Shown here piece by piece: positions 43,917 to 52,297 of a DNA stretch of 64,000 nt. How positions within the stretch are numbered: position 1 is the stretch's first letter; every line of letters starts with the position of its first letter. Origin of the DNA: Flavobacterium sp. HSC-61S13 (lineage in GTDB: Bacteria > Bacteroidota > Bacteroidia > Flavobacteriales > Flavobacteriaceae); contig NZ_JALJZV010000004.1 of assembly GCF_024171535.1 (NCBI RefSeq), positions 204,306 through 268,305 on the forward strand. Direction: 5' to 3'. The translations under genes were made by a program, and so were the position numbers. The notes under the pieces are model-generated. The model saw only the letters and a program-made list of their open reading frames with translations. It was not told the origin of the DNA and searched no databases.

Positions 43917-43950
43917 AAAAACGGGCGACTCACATGGGTCGCCCGTTTTC
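43917..43950 (-). terminator. Terminator of the RND efflux operon
   Basis: AAAACGGGCGACY and GGGTCGCCCGTTTT form a strong GC-rich stem; on the minus strand it is followed by a T-run. It lies 29 bases past the RND pump stop. Nothing else of note is seen in 43665-43916. Confidence 0.9.
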
Positions 43951-43978
43951 GGACAATAACAATTAACCTTAAATCTTA

Positions 43979-46900
43979 TTATTTTTTGGCAGCAAATTCA
44001 TCGACAAAGGTTTCGTCTGGCACATAATCGGCAGACATCAATTCGTCGTATTTTACTTTTTCGTGTTTACCAAGACGTCGTGCAATACTATCAAATATCG
44101 AGTAGATTACAGGTACGATTACCAAAGTTAAGAAAAGGGATGACAATAGACCACCGATAATAACGATCGCCAATCCGTTGTTCATCTCAGCACCGGCTCC
44201 TTTGGCTAGAGCAATCGGAATCATACCGATGACCATCGCAATAGTTGTCATCAAAATCGGACGTAAACGAGCGTGGTTCGCCGCTACTAAGGCATCGTGA
44301 GTATTGTCCCCCGCTTCCTTACGGTGATTGGCAAAATCGACCAATAAAATGGCATTCTTACAAACCAAACCGATCAACATGATAATACCTAAAATGGTAA
44401 ATATATTTAAGGAAGTATTGGTGAGCCCCATGGCCAGCAATGCTCCAATAAACGAAAGCGGTACCGAAAAGATTACGATAAACGGTGTTGCAAAACTGTC
44501 GTATAGCGCAACCATTACTAAATAAACCAAGATAATAGCCGCCAGTAAAGCAATTCCCAAAGTACCAAATCCTTCAGATTGGTTTTCCATTTCGCCTCCC
44601 CACTTATAACCAACACCGGCTTTTTTCTCTAACTTAGAAAATTGTTCTTCCCAATCTGCAGCGATAGTACCCGTCGGACGACCGATGGTTTGCGCTTGTA
44701 TGGTCACCGATGGACTCTTGTCCAAACGTTCCAACAAGGTTGGTCCTGATCCATAAGTAATATCAGCAAACTGTTCTAATTTGATGTTTTGACCAGCTGC
44801 GTTGGTGAATTTGATCGCTTTTACATCGTCAATATTCGTTCTAGAGAACTCTTGAAAACGGATGTTGATATCGTACTCATATTCTCCAGCTCTAAATTTA
44901 CCGTCGGTATTTCCACTAAAAGCAGTCTGCATAGTCATACCTACGGTTTGTAGGTTTAATCCCAAAGCTGCCATTTTATCACGGTCTACCAATACGTTTA
45001 TTTCTGGGTTTCCATCTTCTGAAGTCAACTTAACATCTGAAGATCCTGGAATTTTTCTCAATTGGTCTGCCACCTTTATAGCAAATTCCATAGCGTCTTC
45101 CATATTAGCACCTGTAACAGTTAAAGCCAATGGAGCATCTTCTGCACCCATTAATCCTACCGGAACGGTTTTTACTTTGGCTCCAACCAATTCTCTTTCC
45201 AGCTCTCTCTTTAGACGAGCAGCATAGATAAATGAACTTTCACTACGCTCCGATTTATCGGTTAAGGTAACCGAAATTTCCGATTTGTATTTGGTAGCTA
45301 GAGTTCCTCCCATGCCTTCACTAGTTTGCCCCACTGTGGTAATCATCGTTACCACCTCTTTTTTAGTACGCAAAAAGTCTTCCGCCTTTTGAGTCATAAA
45401 GTTGGTGTTTTCTACAGAAGCGTCTTTTTCCATTTCGATTTGTACCAAAAACTCTCCTTTATCGGTCTTAGGGAAAAATTCATCTCCGACAAATCCTAAA
45501 GGCAATAATGAGGCGGAGGCAACGAACATAACAATAACAATTACTATCGTAAGGATTTTATTGGTTCGGCTCTTTAACCCCCAAACCAAAAGGTTGGAAA
45601 TAAAATGAGTGAATTTTTCCAGACCACGCTCAAAACCGTTTAATACTTTACCGATAAAACTGTGTGAATTGATGTGTTCGATTTTTCCGAATCTTGAAAA
45701 CAACCAAGGCACTATGGTAAAGGATACTAATAAAGACAATAGGGTAGCGATGATAACCGTCACACAAAATTGTGTGATGATATTAGCAACTAAACCGGTA
45801 CTCATCGCAATTGGTAAGAATACTACTACAATTACCAAAGTAATCGCCGTTACGGTAAATCCAATTTCCGAAGCTCCATCATAGGCTGCGCGGACTTTGT
45901 TTTTTCCCATCTCCATATGACGGTGAATGTTTTCGATAACTACAATCGCATCATCGACCAAAATACCTACTACCAATGAAAGTCCCAATAAACTCATTAA
46001 GTTTAAGGTATATCCCATCAGGTAAATACCGATAAAAGTAGCGATCAAAGAAAGCGGAATCGCAATCATTACAATTACGGCATTTCGCAAACTATGTAAG
46101 AAAAACAACATTACAAAAGCCACCAAAACAATAGCCAAGAACAAGTCAAACATAACCGAGTTTGCCGCTTCTAAGGTAAAATCACTCGAATCGTTGGCAA
46201 TGGTTACTTCGATTTTTTGATCTTTATAATCGTTTTGTACGGTTTCAATAGTGTTTTTAACCAATTGACTTACCGATACCGCATTGGCATCCGATTGTTT
46301 GATAACTTGAAGTAAGATGGTGTTCTTTTGATTTAAACGCGCAATCTTTTCAACTTCTTTCTGACCGTCTTGTACATCGGCTACATCTGCCAAGCGAACC
46401 TGAATGCCGTTTTGAGAGCTGATGACTAAGTTTCTTAATTCTTCAACATTTTTGTATTTACCCGATAGACGAATCAAGGTTTGCTTGTCTCTAGTTTTGA
46501 CGTTCCCCGTTGGGAAATCTAAGTTAGAAGCCAAAATGATTTGTTGAATTGCAGGAACACTTAGTCCGTAACCTTCGATTTTCTTAGGGTCGAGGCTTAC
46601 CTGAATTTCGCGCTCTTGTCCACCGATTAGATTGACCTGAGCAACACCGTTTATTCGAGAGAAGATCGGCTGGATTTTTTTGTCTAATAAATCATAGAGT
46701 TCCTTTTCATCGAGATTACTAGTAACACCTAAGGTCATTACAGGTAAATCACTCAAAGAGAATTTATTTAATGATGGAGGATCCACATCGTCTGGTAAAT
46801 CTTTTAAGATAGCATTGATCTTTCTTTGAGCGTCGTTTAAAGAGTAATCCACATCTGCTTCGGGGATTAAGGTAATAATCACAACAGATAAACTTTCGTA

Positions 46901-47152
46901 TGATTTTGCCTCAATTTTTTTTACGTTCTCCAGAGAAGATACCGCATCTTCAATTTTTTTGGTTACCGTATTTTCTATCTCGGAAGGCGAAGCTCCCGGA
47001 TAAACGGTTGAAATAGTTACCACGTTTACTTCGAATTTAGGAATCAATTCGTAGCTCAGATTTTTGTAACTAAATATACCGCCCAGTATCAAGATGATAA
47101 AGAGTACAATAATGATACTCGGGCGTTTTATGGATATTTCGGATATTTTCAT
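43979..47152 (-). CDS. RND-type multidrug efflux pump, inner-membrane subunit (AcrB/HAE1 family)
   Basis: A 1057-residue proton-driven trimeric pump. TM1 near the N-terminus (PSIIIVLFIILILGGIFSY) precedes the porter domain; TM helices 2-6 include SLLGLSLVVGILVDDAIVVIENIHRHME, the Asp-Asp proton relay in TM4 typical of this family. The second half repeats the same layout (LGIIMLIGLVCKNAILLVDFANHR). The C-terminus is charged and cytoplasmic. It exports lipophilic compounds through the TolC-type channel encoded two genes upstream. Hydrophobe/amphiphile substrate class is likely; heavy-metal type is less so, since the Met pairs of CusA are not apparent. Confidence 0.95.
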   Translation of the reverse strand: MKISEISIKRPSIIIVLFIILILGGIFSYKNLSYELIPKFEVNVVTISTVYPGASPSEIENTVTKKIEDAVSSLENVKKIEAKSYESLSVVIITLIPEADVDYSLNDAQRKINAILKDLPDDVDPPSLNKFSLSDLPVMTLGVTSNLDEKELYDLLDKKIQPIFSRINGVAQVNLIGGQEREIQVSLDPKKIEGYGLSVPAIQQIILASNLDFPTGNVKTRDKQTLIRLSGKYKNVEELRNLVISSQNGIQVRLADVADVQDGQKEVEKIARLNQKNTILLQVIKQSDANAVSVSQLVKNTIETVQNDYKDQKIEVTIANDSSDFTLEAANSVMFDLFLAIVLVAFVMLFFLHSLRNAVIVMIAIPLSLIATFIGIYLMGYTLNLMSLLGLSLVVGILVDDAIVVIENIHRHMEMGKNKVRAAYDGASEIGFTVTAITLVIVVVFLPIAMSTGLVANIITQFCVTVIIATLLSLLVSFTIVPWLFSRFGKIEHINSHSFIGKVLNGFERGLEKFTHFISNLLVWGLKSRTNKILTIVIVIVMFVASASLLPLGFVGDEFFPKTDKGEFLVQIEMEKDASVENTNFMTQKAEDFLRTKKEVVTMITTVGQTSEGMGGTLATKYKSEISVTLTDKSERSESSFIYAARLKRELERELVGAKVKTVPVGLMGAEDAPLALTVTGANMEDAMEFAIKVADQLRKIPGSSDVKLTSEDGNPEINVLVDRDKMAALGLNLQTVGMTMQTAFSGNTDGKFRAGEYEYDINIRFQEFSRTNIDDVKAIKFTNAAGQNIKLEQFADITYGSGPTLLERLDKSPSVTIQAQTIGRPTGTIAADWEEQFSKLEKKAGVGYKWGGEMENQSEGFGTLGIALLAAIILVYLVMVALYDSFATPFIVIFSVPLSFIGALLAMGLTNTSLNIFTILGIIMLIGLVCKNAILLVDFANHRKEAGDNTHDALVAANHARLRPILMTTIAMVIGMIPIALAKGAGAEMNNGLAIVIIGGLLSSLFLTLVIVPVIYSIFDSIARRLGKHEKVKYDELMSADYVPDETFVDEFAAKK

Positions 47153-47170
47153 TTTGTCAGCTGTTGGATC

Positions 47171-48235
47171 TTATTTAATGATGTTTACTGGAGTTTTGTC
47201 AATCAGGTTGATTTGTCCACTGATAATAACGGTTTCACCAGCTTTTAGGCCTTCTAAGATTTCTACTTTGTCACCAAAGTTTCTTCCTGAGATTACTTTT
47301 CTCAGTTGGGCTGTGCTGTCTTGTACTACGAAAATTTCGTTGGAACTAACACTACCCACAAACGCATTTCTCGAAACGGTAAGTATTGGTGTCGTTCTGT
47401 CGGCATTTGGATTGAATATGGCTGAACCATACATACCGGCTTTTAATTCGTTGTTCGCGTTATTTTGAATAACCATTTCAACTGGAAAGTTTAAAGATGC
47501 ATCCGCTTTTGGTGCGATGAACGTAATTTTACCTTCAAATTCTTTGTCTGGAAAAACGCTGGCTTTTACTTTGATGACATCACCTATTTTTAACACGGCA
47601 ACGTGGTTTTCATCAACGTTTACCTTGAGTTTTAATTTGCTGACATTAACCAACTCAAACAAGGGTGTTCCCGGTGAAACGAAAGTTCCCGGTTCTATGT
47701 GTTTTTTATTGATGATACCGCTAATAGAGGCCTTGATATTGGCATCTCCTGCAGTGATTTGTGCCGATCTTAAATTGGCTTTGGCATTTTCCAATTGAAG
47801 TTTGATTTGATCCAATTGCTGTTTAGTAACCCCACCTGTTTTATAGGCACTTTCAAAACGCGCTGCATCGGCTTGTGCGGTAGCGTAAGTGGCCTGTGCA
47901 TTTTGTACGTTGACATTCAATTGATCTCCATTGATAACGGCAAGAGTTTGTCCTGCTTTTACAACGGATCCTTCTTGTACCAAAACTTTTACAACGCGAC
48001 CCGGAGTTTCTGCTGACAGGGTTAACTCTTGCTCGGGTATGAAATTTCCATTAGCAATATACTCAGCATTGACGATTTCGCTTTTTACGCTTTCAACTCG
48101 TACGGCAACGGATGCGTTTTTTTCTGCAACTATGGCGGTTTCCGCTTCGTTTTGAGCTTTGTTTTTGTTTAACATAAAAACAATCCCCGCTAAAACAGCG
48201 ATCAATACAATTCCAGTAATTATTTTATTTTTCAT
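47171..48235 (-). CDS. RND efflux periplasmic adaptor (membrane fusion protein)
   Basis: A 354-residue protein anchored by an N-terminal hydrophobic helix (IITGIVLIAVLAGIVFML). It has the MFP order: lipoyl/barrel-sandwich halves (GRVVKVLVQEGSVVKAGQTL and SGIINKKHIEPGTFVSPGTP), an alpha-helical hairpin between them (AQATYATAQADAARFESAYK), then beta-barrel and membrane-proximal domains. It bridges the RND pump and the TolC-type channel in the periplasm. The gap to the pump gene is 18 bases, to the TolC gene 13, so it belongs to the same operon. Confidence 0.93.
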   Translation of the reverse strand: MKNKIITGIVLIAVLAGIVFMLNKNKAQNEAETAIVAEKNASVAVRVESVKSEIVNAEYIANGNFIPEQELTLSAETPGRVVKVLVQEGSVVKAGQTLAVINGDQLNVNVQNAQATYATAQADAARFESAYKTGGVTKQQLDQIKLQLENAKANLRSAQITAGDANIKASISGIINKKHIEPGTFVSPGTPLFELVNVSKLKLKVNVDENHVAVLKIGDVIKVKASVFPDKEFEGKITFIAPKADASLNFPVEMVIQNNANNELKAGMYGSAIFNPNADRTTPILTVSRNAFVGSVSSNEIFVVQDSTAQLRKVISGRNFGDKVEILEGLKAGETVIISGQINLIDKTPVNIIK

Positions 48236-48248
48236 TTGGGAGGCTTAA

Positions 48249-49586
48249 TTATTTGGTTAAAGATTTTAATGCTCCTTGAGCTTTTATTAATTCGATTTCT
48301 GCTAGTTTGTATTCTAACAAGGCGTTGGTGTAATTGTTTTCTGCTTCGGTAAACGCATTTTCTGCATCGAGTAAATCCGTTAGTGTCGCCAAACCATTTT
48401 GATAATTGTTGTGAATGTTCTCTTGAACATCTTTAGCTAGATCGACATTCTCTTTTTGAGAACTGATTGTGATCAAAGAATTTTGAATCTGTGTTACAGC
48501 ATTTTTATGTGACAAATCCATGGCCTCGCGCGTATCTGCAATATCCAATGCGGTTTTCTTAAGATCGATTTCTGCCTGACGAACTTTCGAACGCGTAGCA
48601 AAACCACTGAAAATCGGCACTTTTAAAGTAAGTCCTACCGTAGCATAGCTAGTCCAAAACACCCCATCGCTCGGTTTCTTAAACCAAGGAAGTTCATTGC
48701 CTAAACCTTGATACGCAAAATTACCAAACAAGGCTAATGACGGATAGTATTCGGCAACGATAGATTTCTTTTTATAGGTCAATAATTCCTCTTGTTTCTT
48801 GAGTAACTGTAGTTCGGTTCTCTCATCGATATTGATCTCGTTTGACAAGGCGTCACCAGTGATTTCAAAAGTATCTTCAGGGAAAGTAATGGAGGTGTTT
48901 AAATCCATTCCGATCAGAAATTTTAAAGAATTTTCTTGTAATTGAATCGCATTGATACTCTGTTGTCTCTTTGATTTGATATTGCTCAGACTTACTTTGG
49001 TTCGGTCCAGGTCAATTTTAGTTGCCAATCCGTTATTGTAAAGACCTTCGATAATGCCTTTGATGCGTTCCGTGCTGTTTAGATTACTCGTAATAGTCTT
49101 CAACATCTCTTTGGACTGGTAGATTTGATAGTAGCTGTTGGCCACTTTTTCAATCAACTGTTCTTCGGTCAATTCTCTATTGATAATGTAGAATTCCCGA
49201 GTTGTTTTGGCCGCTTTTAAACCGGTGAAAACCGATTGATTAAAAATGGTTTGTGTCAAAGTTGCTGAAGCACTACTATTCCATTTTTGACCGAAGGGTA
49301 CCAATACCGTTTCTCCAGGTTGTCCAAAAAACTCTCCCGGTAAAGCGCTTTGCTGTAACAATGGACTGTTATTTAGTCCTGCCTCTACACTGATGTTGGG
49401 TAGTGCTAAGGCGCGGACTTCTTGAATTTGATAGTTGCTGTTCTCAATGTCTAACTTGGCCTTTTTAGCGTCGGCTTTGTTTTCTAAAGCAAAATTAATC
49501 GCTTCCTTAAGAGTCAGCTTGAGCTCTTGAGCTTGGACCATAATTCCAAATAATAGGAAGGATAAGGTCAGTTTGTAATTATTCAT
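48249..49586 (-). CDS. TolC-family outer-membrane efflux channel
   Basis: From ATG 49586 this gives 445 residues with signal peptide (MNNYKLTLSFLLFGIMVQAQ); a start at 49604 would put six residues in front of it. Two internally similar halves of long helices with strands are seen, the OEP/TolC pattern (LALPNISVEAGLNN, LTDLLDAENAFTEAENNYTNALLEYKLAEIELIK). The ATG overlaps the last codons and stop of the TetR gene, implying coupled translation. It forms the outer-membrane duct of the pump encoded downstream. Confidence 0.92.
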   Translation of the reverse strand: MNNYKLTLSFLLFGIMVQAQELKLTLKEAINFALENKADAKKAKLDIENSNYQIQEVRALALPNISVEAGLNNSPLLQQSALPGEFFGQPGETVLVPFGQKWNSSASATLTQTIFNQSVFTGLKAAKTTREFYIINRELTEEQLIEKVANSYYQIYQSKEMLKTITSNLNSTERIKGIIEGLYNNGLATKIDLDRTKVSLSNIKSKRQQSINAIQLQENSLKFLIGMDLNTSITFPEDTFEITGDALSNEINIDERTELQLLKKQEELLTYKKKSIVAEYYPSLALFGNFAYQGLGNELPWFKKPSDGVFWTSYATVGLTLKVPIFSGFATRSKVRQAEIDLKKTALDIADTREAMDLSHKNAVTQIQNSLITISSQKENVDLAKDVQENIHNNYQNGLATLTDLLDAENAFTEAENNYTNALLEYKLAEIELIKAQGALKSLTK

Positions 49587-50190
49587 TTGGGGAGTGATTT
49601 TCAATGATTGTTTCTAATATTTCAATTCCTTTTTGGGTTGCAATGCTGCGTATATGATATTCTAAATGCATTTTTTGTAGGCGATCATAAGAGAAAGCTT
49701 CACGCGGAAACACCTCTTCGTCATCCAAGGATACACATCCACCAAAAAATAAACGGGAGGTGAAGTGGATGTTGATGTTTTCTCTAAAGAGTCCTGTAGC
49801 AATTCCCTTTTGTAAATTTCTGGTGATCAGATGTTCGAAACGTTCCAATTGACGCGTTTTGATATCGGCAGCTATTTTGGGGTAATATTTGATCAATTGT
49901 AATAAAGGCGAGGAGTTTTTGATGTGAAACATTTCGTCAATTTTGCTATGAGCAACAAATAATTCGTCTATTGGATTCAAATTCAATTGACTAACTGCAC
50001 AGATTTTTTCATTGATTTTATCGTTGAAGTAATCGATCGTTGCCTTGATCAAATCCGGCTTTGAAGTATAATATTGATAAATTGTTTTTTTGGATATACC
50101 CATCTCGTTAGCGATATCATCCATAGTAACATTTTTAAATCCAAGATTTAAAAACATATTCATAGCTCTATCTAAAATTTCCTCTTTCAT
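49579..50190 (-). CDS. TetR/AcrR-family repressor of the efflux operon
   Basis: From ATG 50190 the protein has 203 residues; a start at 50250 adds 20 residues lying across the promoter and candidate operator, so it is rejected. The HTH is clear at about 21-45 (VTMDDIANEMGISKKTIYQY), with the helical ligand-binding domain behind it. As the first gene of the tetR-tolC-adaptor-pump operon, it very likely represses its own transcript and responds to a substrate of the pump. Nested inverted repeats cover the region just upstream (50221-50260). Confidence 0.93.
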   Translation of the reverse strand: MKEEILDRAMNMFLNLGFKNVTMDDIANEMGISKKTIYQYYTSKPDLIKATIDYFNDKINEKICAVSQLNLNPIDELFVAHSKIDEMFHIKNSSPLLQLIKYYPKIAADIKTRQLERFEHLITRNLQKGIATGLFRENINIHFTSRLFFGGCVSLDDEEVFPREAFSYDRLQKMHLEYHIRSIATQKGIEILETIIENHSPNE

Positions 50191-50208
50191 TGGCTTTTTT
50201 ATTTGGCG

Positions 50209-50216
50209 CAAATATA
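50209..50216 (-). promoter_or_regulatory. -7 element of the efflux operon
   Basis: Minus strand TATATTTG, perfect TAnnTTTG, 18 bases before the TetR ATG at 50190. The candidate operator lies just upstream, between the -7 and the expected -33 position. Confidence 0.6.
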
Positions 50217-50220
50217 TGTC

Positions 50221-50260
50221 GGAAACTTTAAAAACGAATATAGTTTCCATAGTTTTTAAA
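50221..50260. promoter_or_regulatory. Candidate TetR operator: two interleaved inverted repeats
   Basis: GGAAACT (50221-50227) pairs with AGTTTCC (50242-50248), and TTTAAAAAC (50227-50235) pairs with GTTTTTAAA (50252-50260). They overlap the upstream part of the efflux-operon promoter and lie 12 bases before the divergent -7 element for the polyprenyl synthetase gene, so one repressor might affect both. Confidence 0.55.
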
Positions 50261-50271
50261 TAAATTTAACA

Positions 50272-50279
50272 TATCTTTG
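50272..50279 (+). promoter_or_regulatory. -7 element of the polyprenyl synthetase gene
   Basis: TATCTTTG, perfect TAnnTTTG, 51 bases before the ATG at 50331. Confidence 0.55.
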
Positions 50280-50330
50280 TCGTTAGGCGGAGTAAAAAAA
50301 AACGGTTACTTTTACAAAAAATTTTAATAA

Positions 50331-51305
50331 ATGCAATCCATAATCGATTATAAGAATCAAATTGCACAACATATAGATGCTATTGATTTAACGGGTAAAC
50401 CCATAGAATTGTACGCTCCAATCACTTATATTTTATCTTTAGGAGGAAAACAAATCAGGCCAGTTTTGACCTTAATGGCTGCTGAAATTTTTGGTTCAAC
50501 AGCAAAAGAGGCTTTAGCGGCAGCAACGGCTATTGAGCTTTTTCATAATTTTTCGTTGATTCATGATGATATTATGGATCAGGCGAACTTGAGAAGAGGG
50601 CATCAGACCGTACATAAAAAATGGGATATCAACACCGGAATTTTATCTGGTGATGCCATGTTGATTTTGGCTTATCAATATTTTGAAAATTACGAACCGG
50701 TGGTGTTTAAGGAATTGGCAAAGTTGTTTAGCAAAACCGCAATTGAAGTTTGTGAAGGGCAGCAATGGGATGTTAATTTTGAAGATCGTCACGATGTAGA
50801 AATATCGGGTTACCTCAAAATGATTGAGTATAAAACCGCGGTTTTAGTTGGAGCAGCTTTAAAGATGGGGGCTATAGTAGCTCGTGCTTCTGAGGAGAAT
50901 GCCAACTTGATTTACGATTTTGGATTAAATTTAGGTATCGCTTTCCAATTGCAAGATGATTTTCTAGATGCCTTTGGCGATGTAGAATCCTTCGGTAAAC
51001 GCATCGGTGGGGATATTTTGGAGAATAAAAAGACCTATTTATATCTTCGTGCCGTACAACGCGCTTCTGAAGTTGAGAAAAAGCAGTTGATTGATGCTTT
51101 TACAACGGAAGCTAAAGATGAAGAAGATAAAATAGCTTTGGTTAAAGCCTTGTTTGTTTCTACTGGGTCAGTAGGAGATTCTAAGGATTTGATCGAAAGT
51201 TACACTCAAAAAGCATTGAGTATTTTAGACTTAATGGATATTGAAGAAGATAAAAAAGAAGTTTTGCATCAGTTTAGCAAAAATCTGATGGGACGTCAAG
51301 TTTAA
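50331..51305 (+). CDS. Polyprenyl diphosphate synthase (trans-isoprenyl transferase)
   Basis: A 324-residue all-helical enzyme that extends allylic diphosphates with isopentenyl diphosphate, giving the side chain of menaquinone or a related lipid. First Asp-rich motif DDIMD at residues 79-83 followed by LRRG; second motif DDFLD at 209-213. KQIRP near residue 40 binds pyrophosphate. Chain length depends on bulk before the first motif (NFSLIH) and is not decided here; octaprenyl or similar is common in this phylum. The 115-residue gene follows after three bases. Confidence 0.92.
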   Translation: MQSIIDYKNQIAQHIDAIDLTGKPIELYAPITYILSLGGKQIRPVLTLMAAEIFGSTAKEALAAATAIELFHNFSLIHDDIMDQANLRRGHQTVHKKWDINTGILSGDAMLILAYQYFENYEPVVFKELAKLFSKTAIEVCEGQQWDVNFEDRHDVEISGYLKMIEYKTAVLVGAALKMGAIVARASEENANLIYDFGLNLGIAFQLQDDFLDAFGDVESFGKRIGGDILENKKTYLYLRAVQRASEVEKKQLIDAFTTEAKDEEDKIALVKALFVSTGSVGDSKDLIESYTQKALSILDLMDIEEDKKEVLHQFSKNLMGRQV

Positions 51306-51308
51306 GTT

Positions 51309-51656
51309 ATGTTAGAAGCAGTACAGTATTTACAGAAAAACGTGGCAAATGAGGCCTTGTTTGTTCAATTGGTCGCGCAATTGCAGAAAGATTTTCAAAT
51401 GGCTGTGCAATTAGAAGTTTTTCTAAATATCGGTAGTGCTGAAGACTTGGTTGCTGAATTGGAGAGACAACTGCTTCGATTGGTAGAAACCGATGCTTCT
51501 AAATTTTCCAGCTTATTATATAGGATAGATGTTTCCGAAGCTGCTATTGATGAATTGCAGCTTCGGGGACTTAATCTGGAACAGTATCTGTGGGAATTGA
51601 CCTTTATAATTCTAAAAAGAGAATGGCAAAAGGTGTGTTTTAGAAATAAACTCTAA
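51309..51656 (+). CDS. Hypothetical protein downstream of polyprenyl synthetase
   Basis: A 115-residue, helical, slightly acidic protein with no signal peptide. Segments such as QLVAQLQKDFQMAVQLEVFL and AEDLVAELERQLLRLVE look amphipathic. No domain is recognised. It starts three bases after the polyprenyl synthetase stop, so it is probably co-transcribed. Its last 17 bases overlap the 3' end of the convergent gene at 51640. Confidence 0.75.
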   Translation: MLEAVQYLQKNVANEALFVQLVAQLQKDFQMAVQLEVFLNIGSAEDLVAELERQLLRLVETDASKFSSLLYRIDVSEAAIDELQLRGLNLEQYLWELTFIILKREWQKVCFRNKL

Positions 51657-52185
51657 TAAAAGGCATAAGACCTGTATTGTAGACGTTGTCTTTCTTTTTA
51701 TAGAGCACGTTATACTTTAGTCCTGCCGCTACGTTTTGCGAGCGATAACCTGCTCCTAAAAACAACGCGGTATTCCAAAAATCATCGCTATAATTAGGTA
51801 TGGTATAGGTGTAGGTGTTGTTAACTCGCAATTGTTCGAGCTCCATAGAGAGTTGAATTTGATCTATAGGATTGACTAAAGCAATTAAAGTTGGTCCGTA
51901 AATCCATGATTTATAGAAATCTTTACTTTGTATATAACTCCCTTGTAGAGCCACTCCCATCGCAAAAGTGGAGTTAAACTCATAGATAGCACTTGGTGCT
52001 AATAGGATATCGGTGTAATTATTACTGATACCAAGACCGAAAGCTCCCCCAAATTTCACATGTTTAAAAAAATCACTCTTTTTATTAATATTGTTTAAAT
52101 CTTGTGCGATTATAGAATTGCATACTAGGAAAAAAAACGGAATAAACAAAAAACGTGTTAAATAAGTAATGTTAATTCTTTCCAT
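51640..52185 (-). CDS. Outer-membrane protein of unknown function (beta-barrel-like)
   Basis: A 181-residue protein with signal peptide (TRFLFIPFFFLVCNSIIAQ). The mature part carries amphipathic strands (FGGAFGLGISNNYTDILLAP, FAMGVALQGSYIQSKDFY, TALFLGAGYRSQNVAAGLKY) and ends in MPFIRVYF, a terminal aromatic pattern typical of outer-membrane barrels. Similar in size and style to the gene at 43107 but not obviously homologous. It is divergent from the 2-oxoglutarate dehydrogenase operon. Confidence 0.8.
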   Translation of the reverse strand: MERINITYLTRFLFIPFFFLVCNSIIAQDLNNINKKSDFFKHVKFGGAFGLGISNNYTDILLAPSAIYEFNSTFAMGVALQGSYIQSKDFYKSWIYGPTLIALVNPIDQIQLSMELEQLRVNNTYTYTIPNYSDDFWNTALFLGAGYRSQNVAAGLKYNVLYKKKDNVYNTGLMPFIRVYF

Positions 52186-52252
52186 CTTAGTTTTATAAAA
52201 TATTTGTGAGATAAAAGTAACAAAAATATTAGAGATTTATTACAAAGTATTG

Positions 52253-52260
52253 TATTTTTG
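52253..52260 (+). promoter_or_regulatory. -7 element of the sucA gene
   Basis: TATTTTTG, perfect TAnnTTTG, 37 bases before the sucA ATG at 52298. Confidence 0.55.
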
Positions 52261-52297
52261 TGTAAATTATTTTAACCAAAGGTCTTTAGACAAAATT

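Noticed and set aside
43775..43966. 63-residue plus-strand frame with one hydrophobic helix
   Set aside because: It would start at TTG and its end runs through the terminator hairpin of the efflux operon; no promoter or homology is seen.
45402..45884. Plus-strand frames within the RND pump gene
   Set aside because: Antisense shadows of a long, well-conserved coding sequence.
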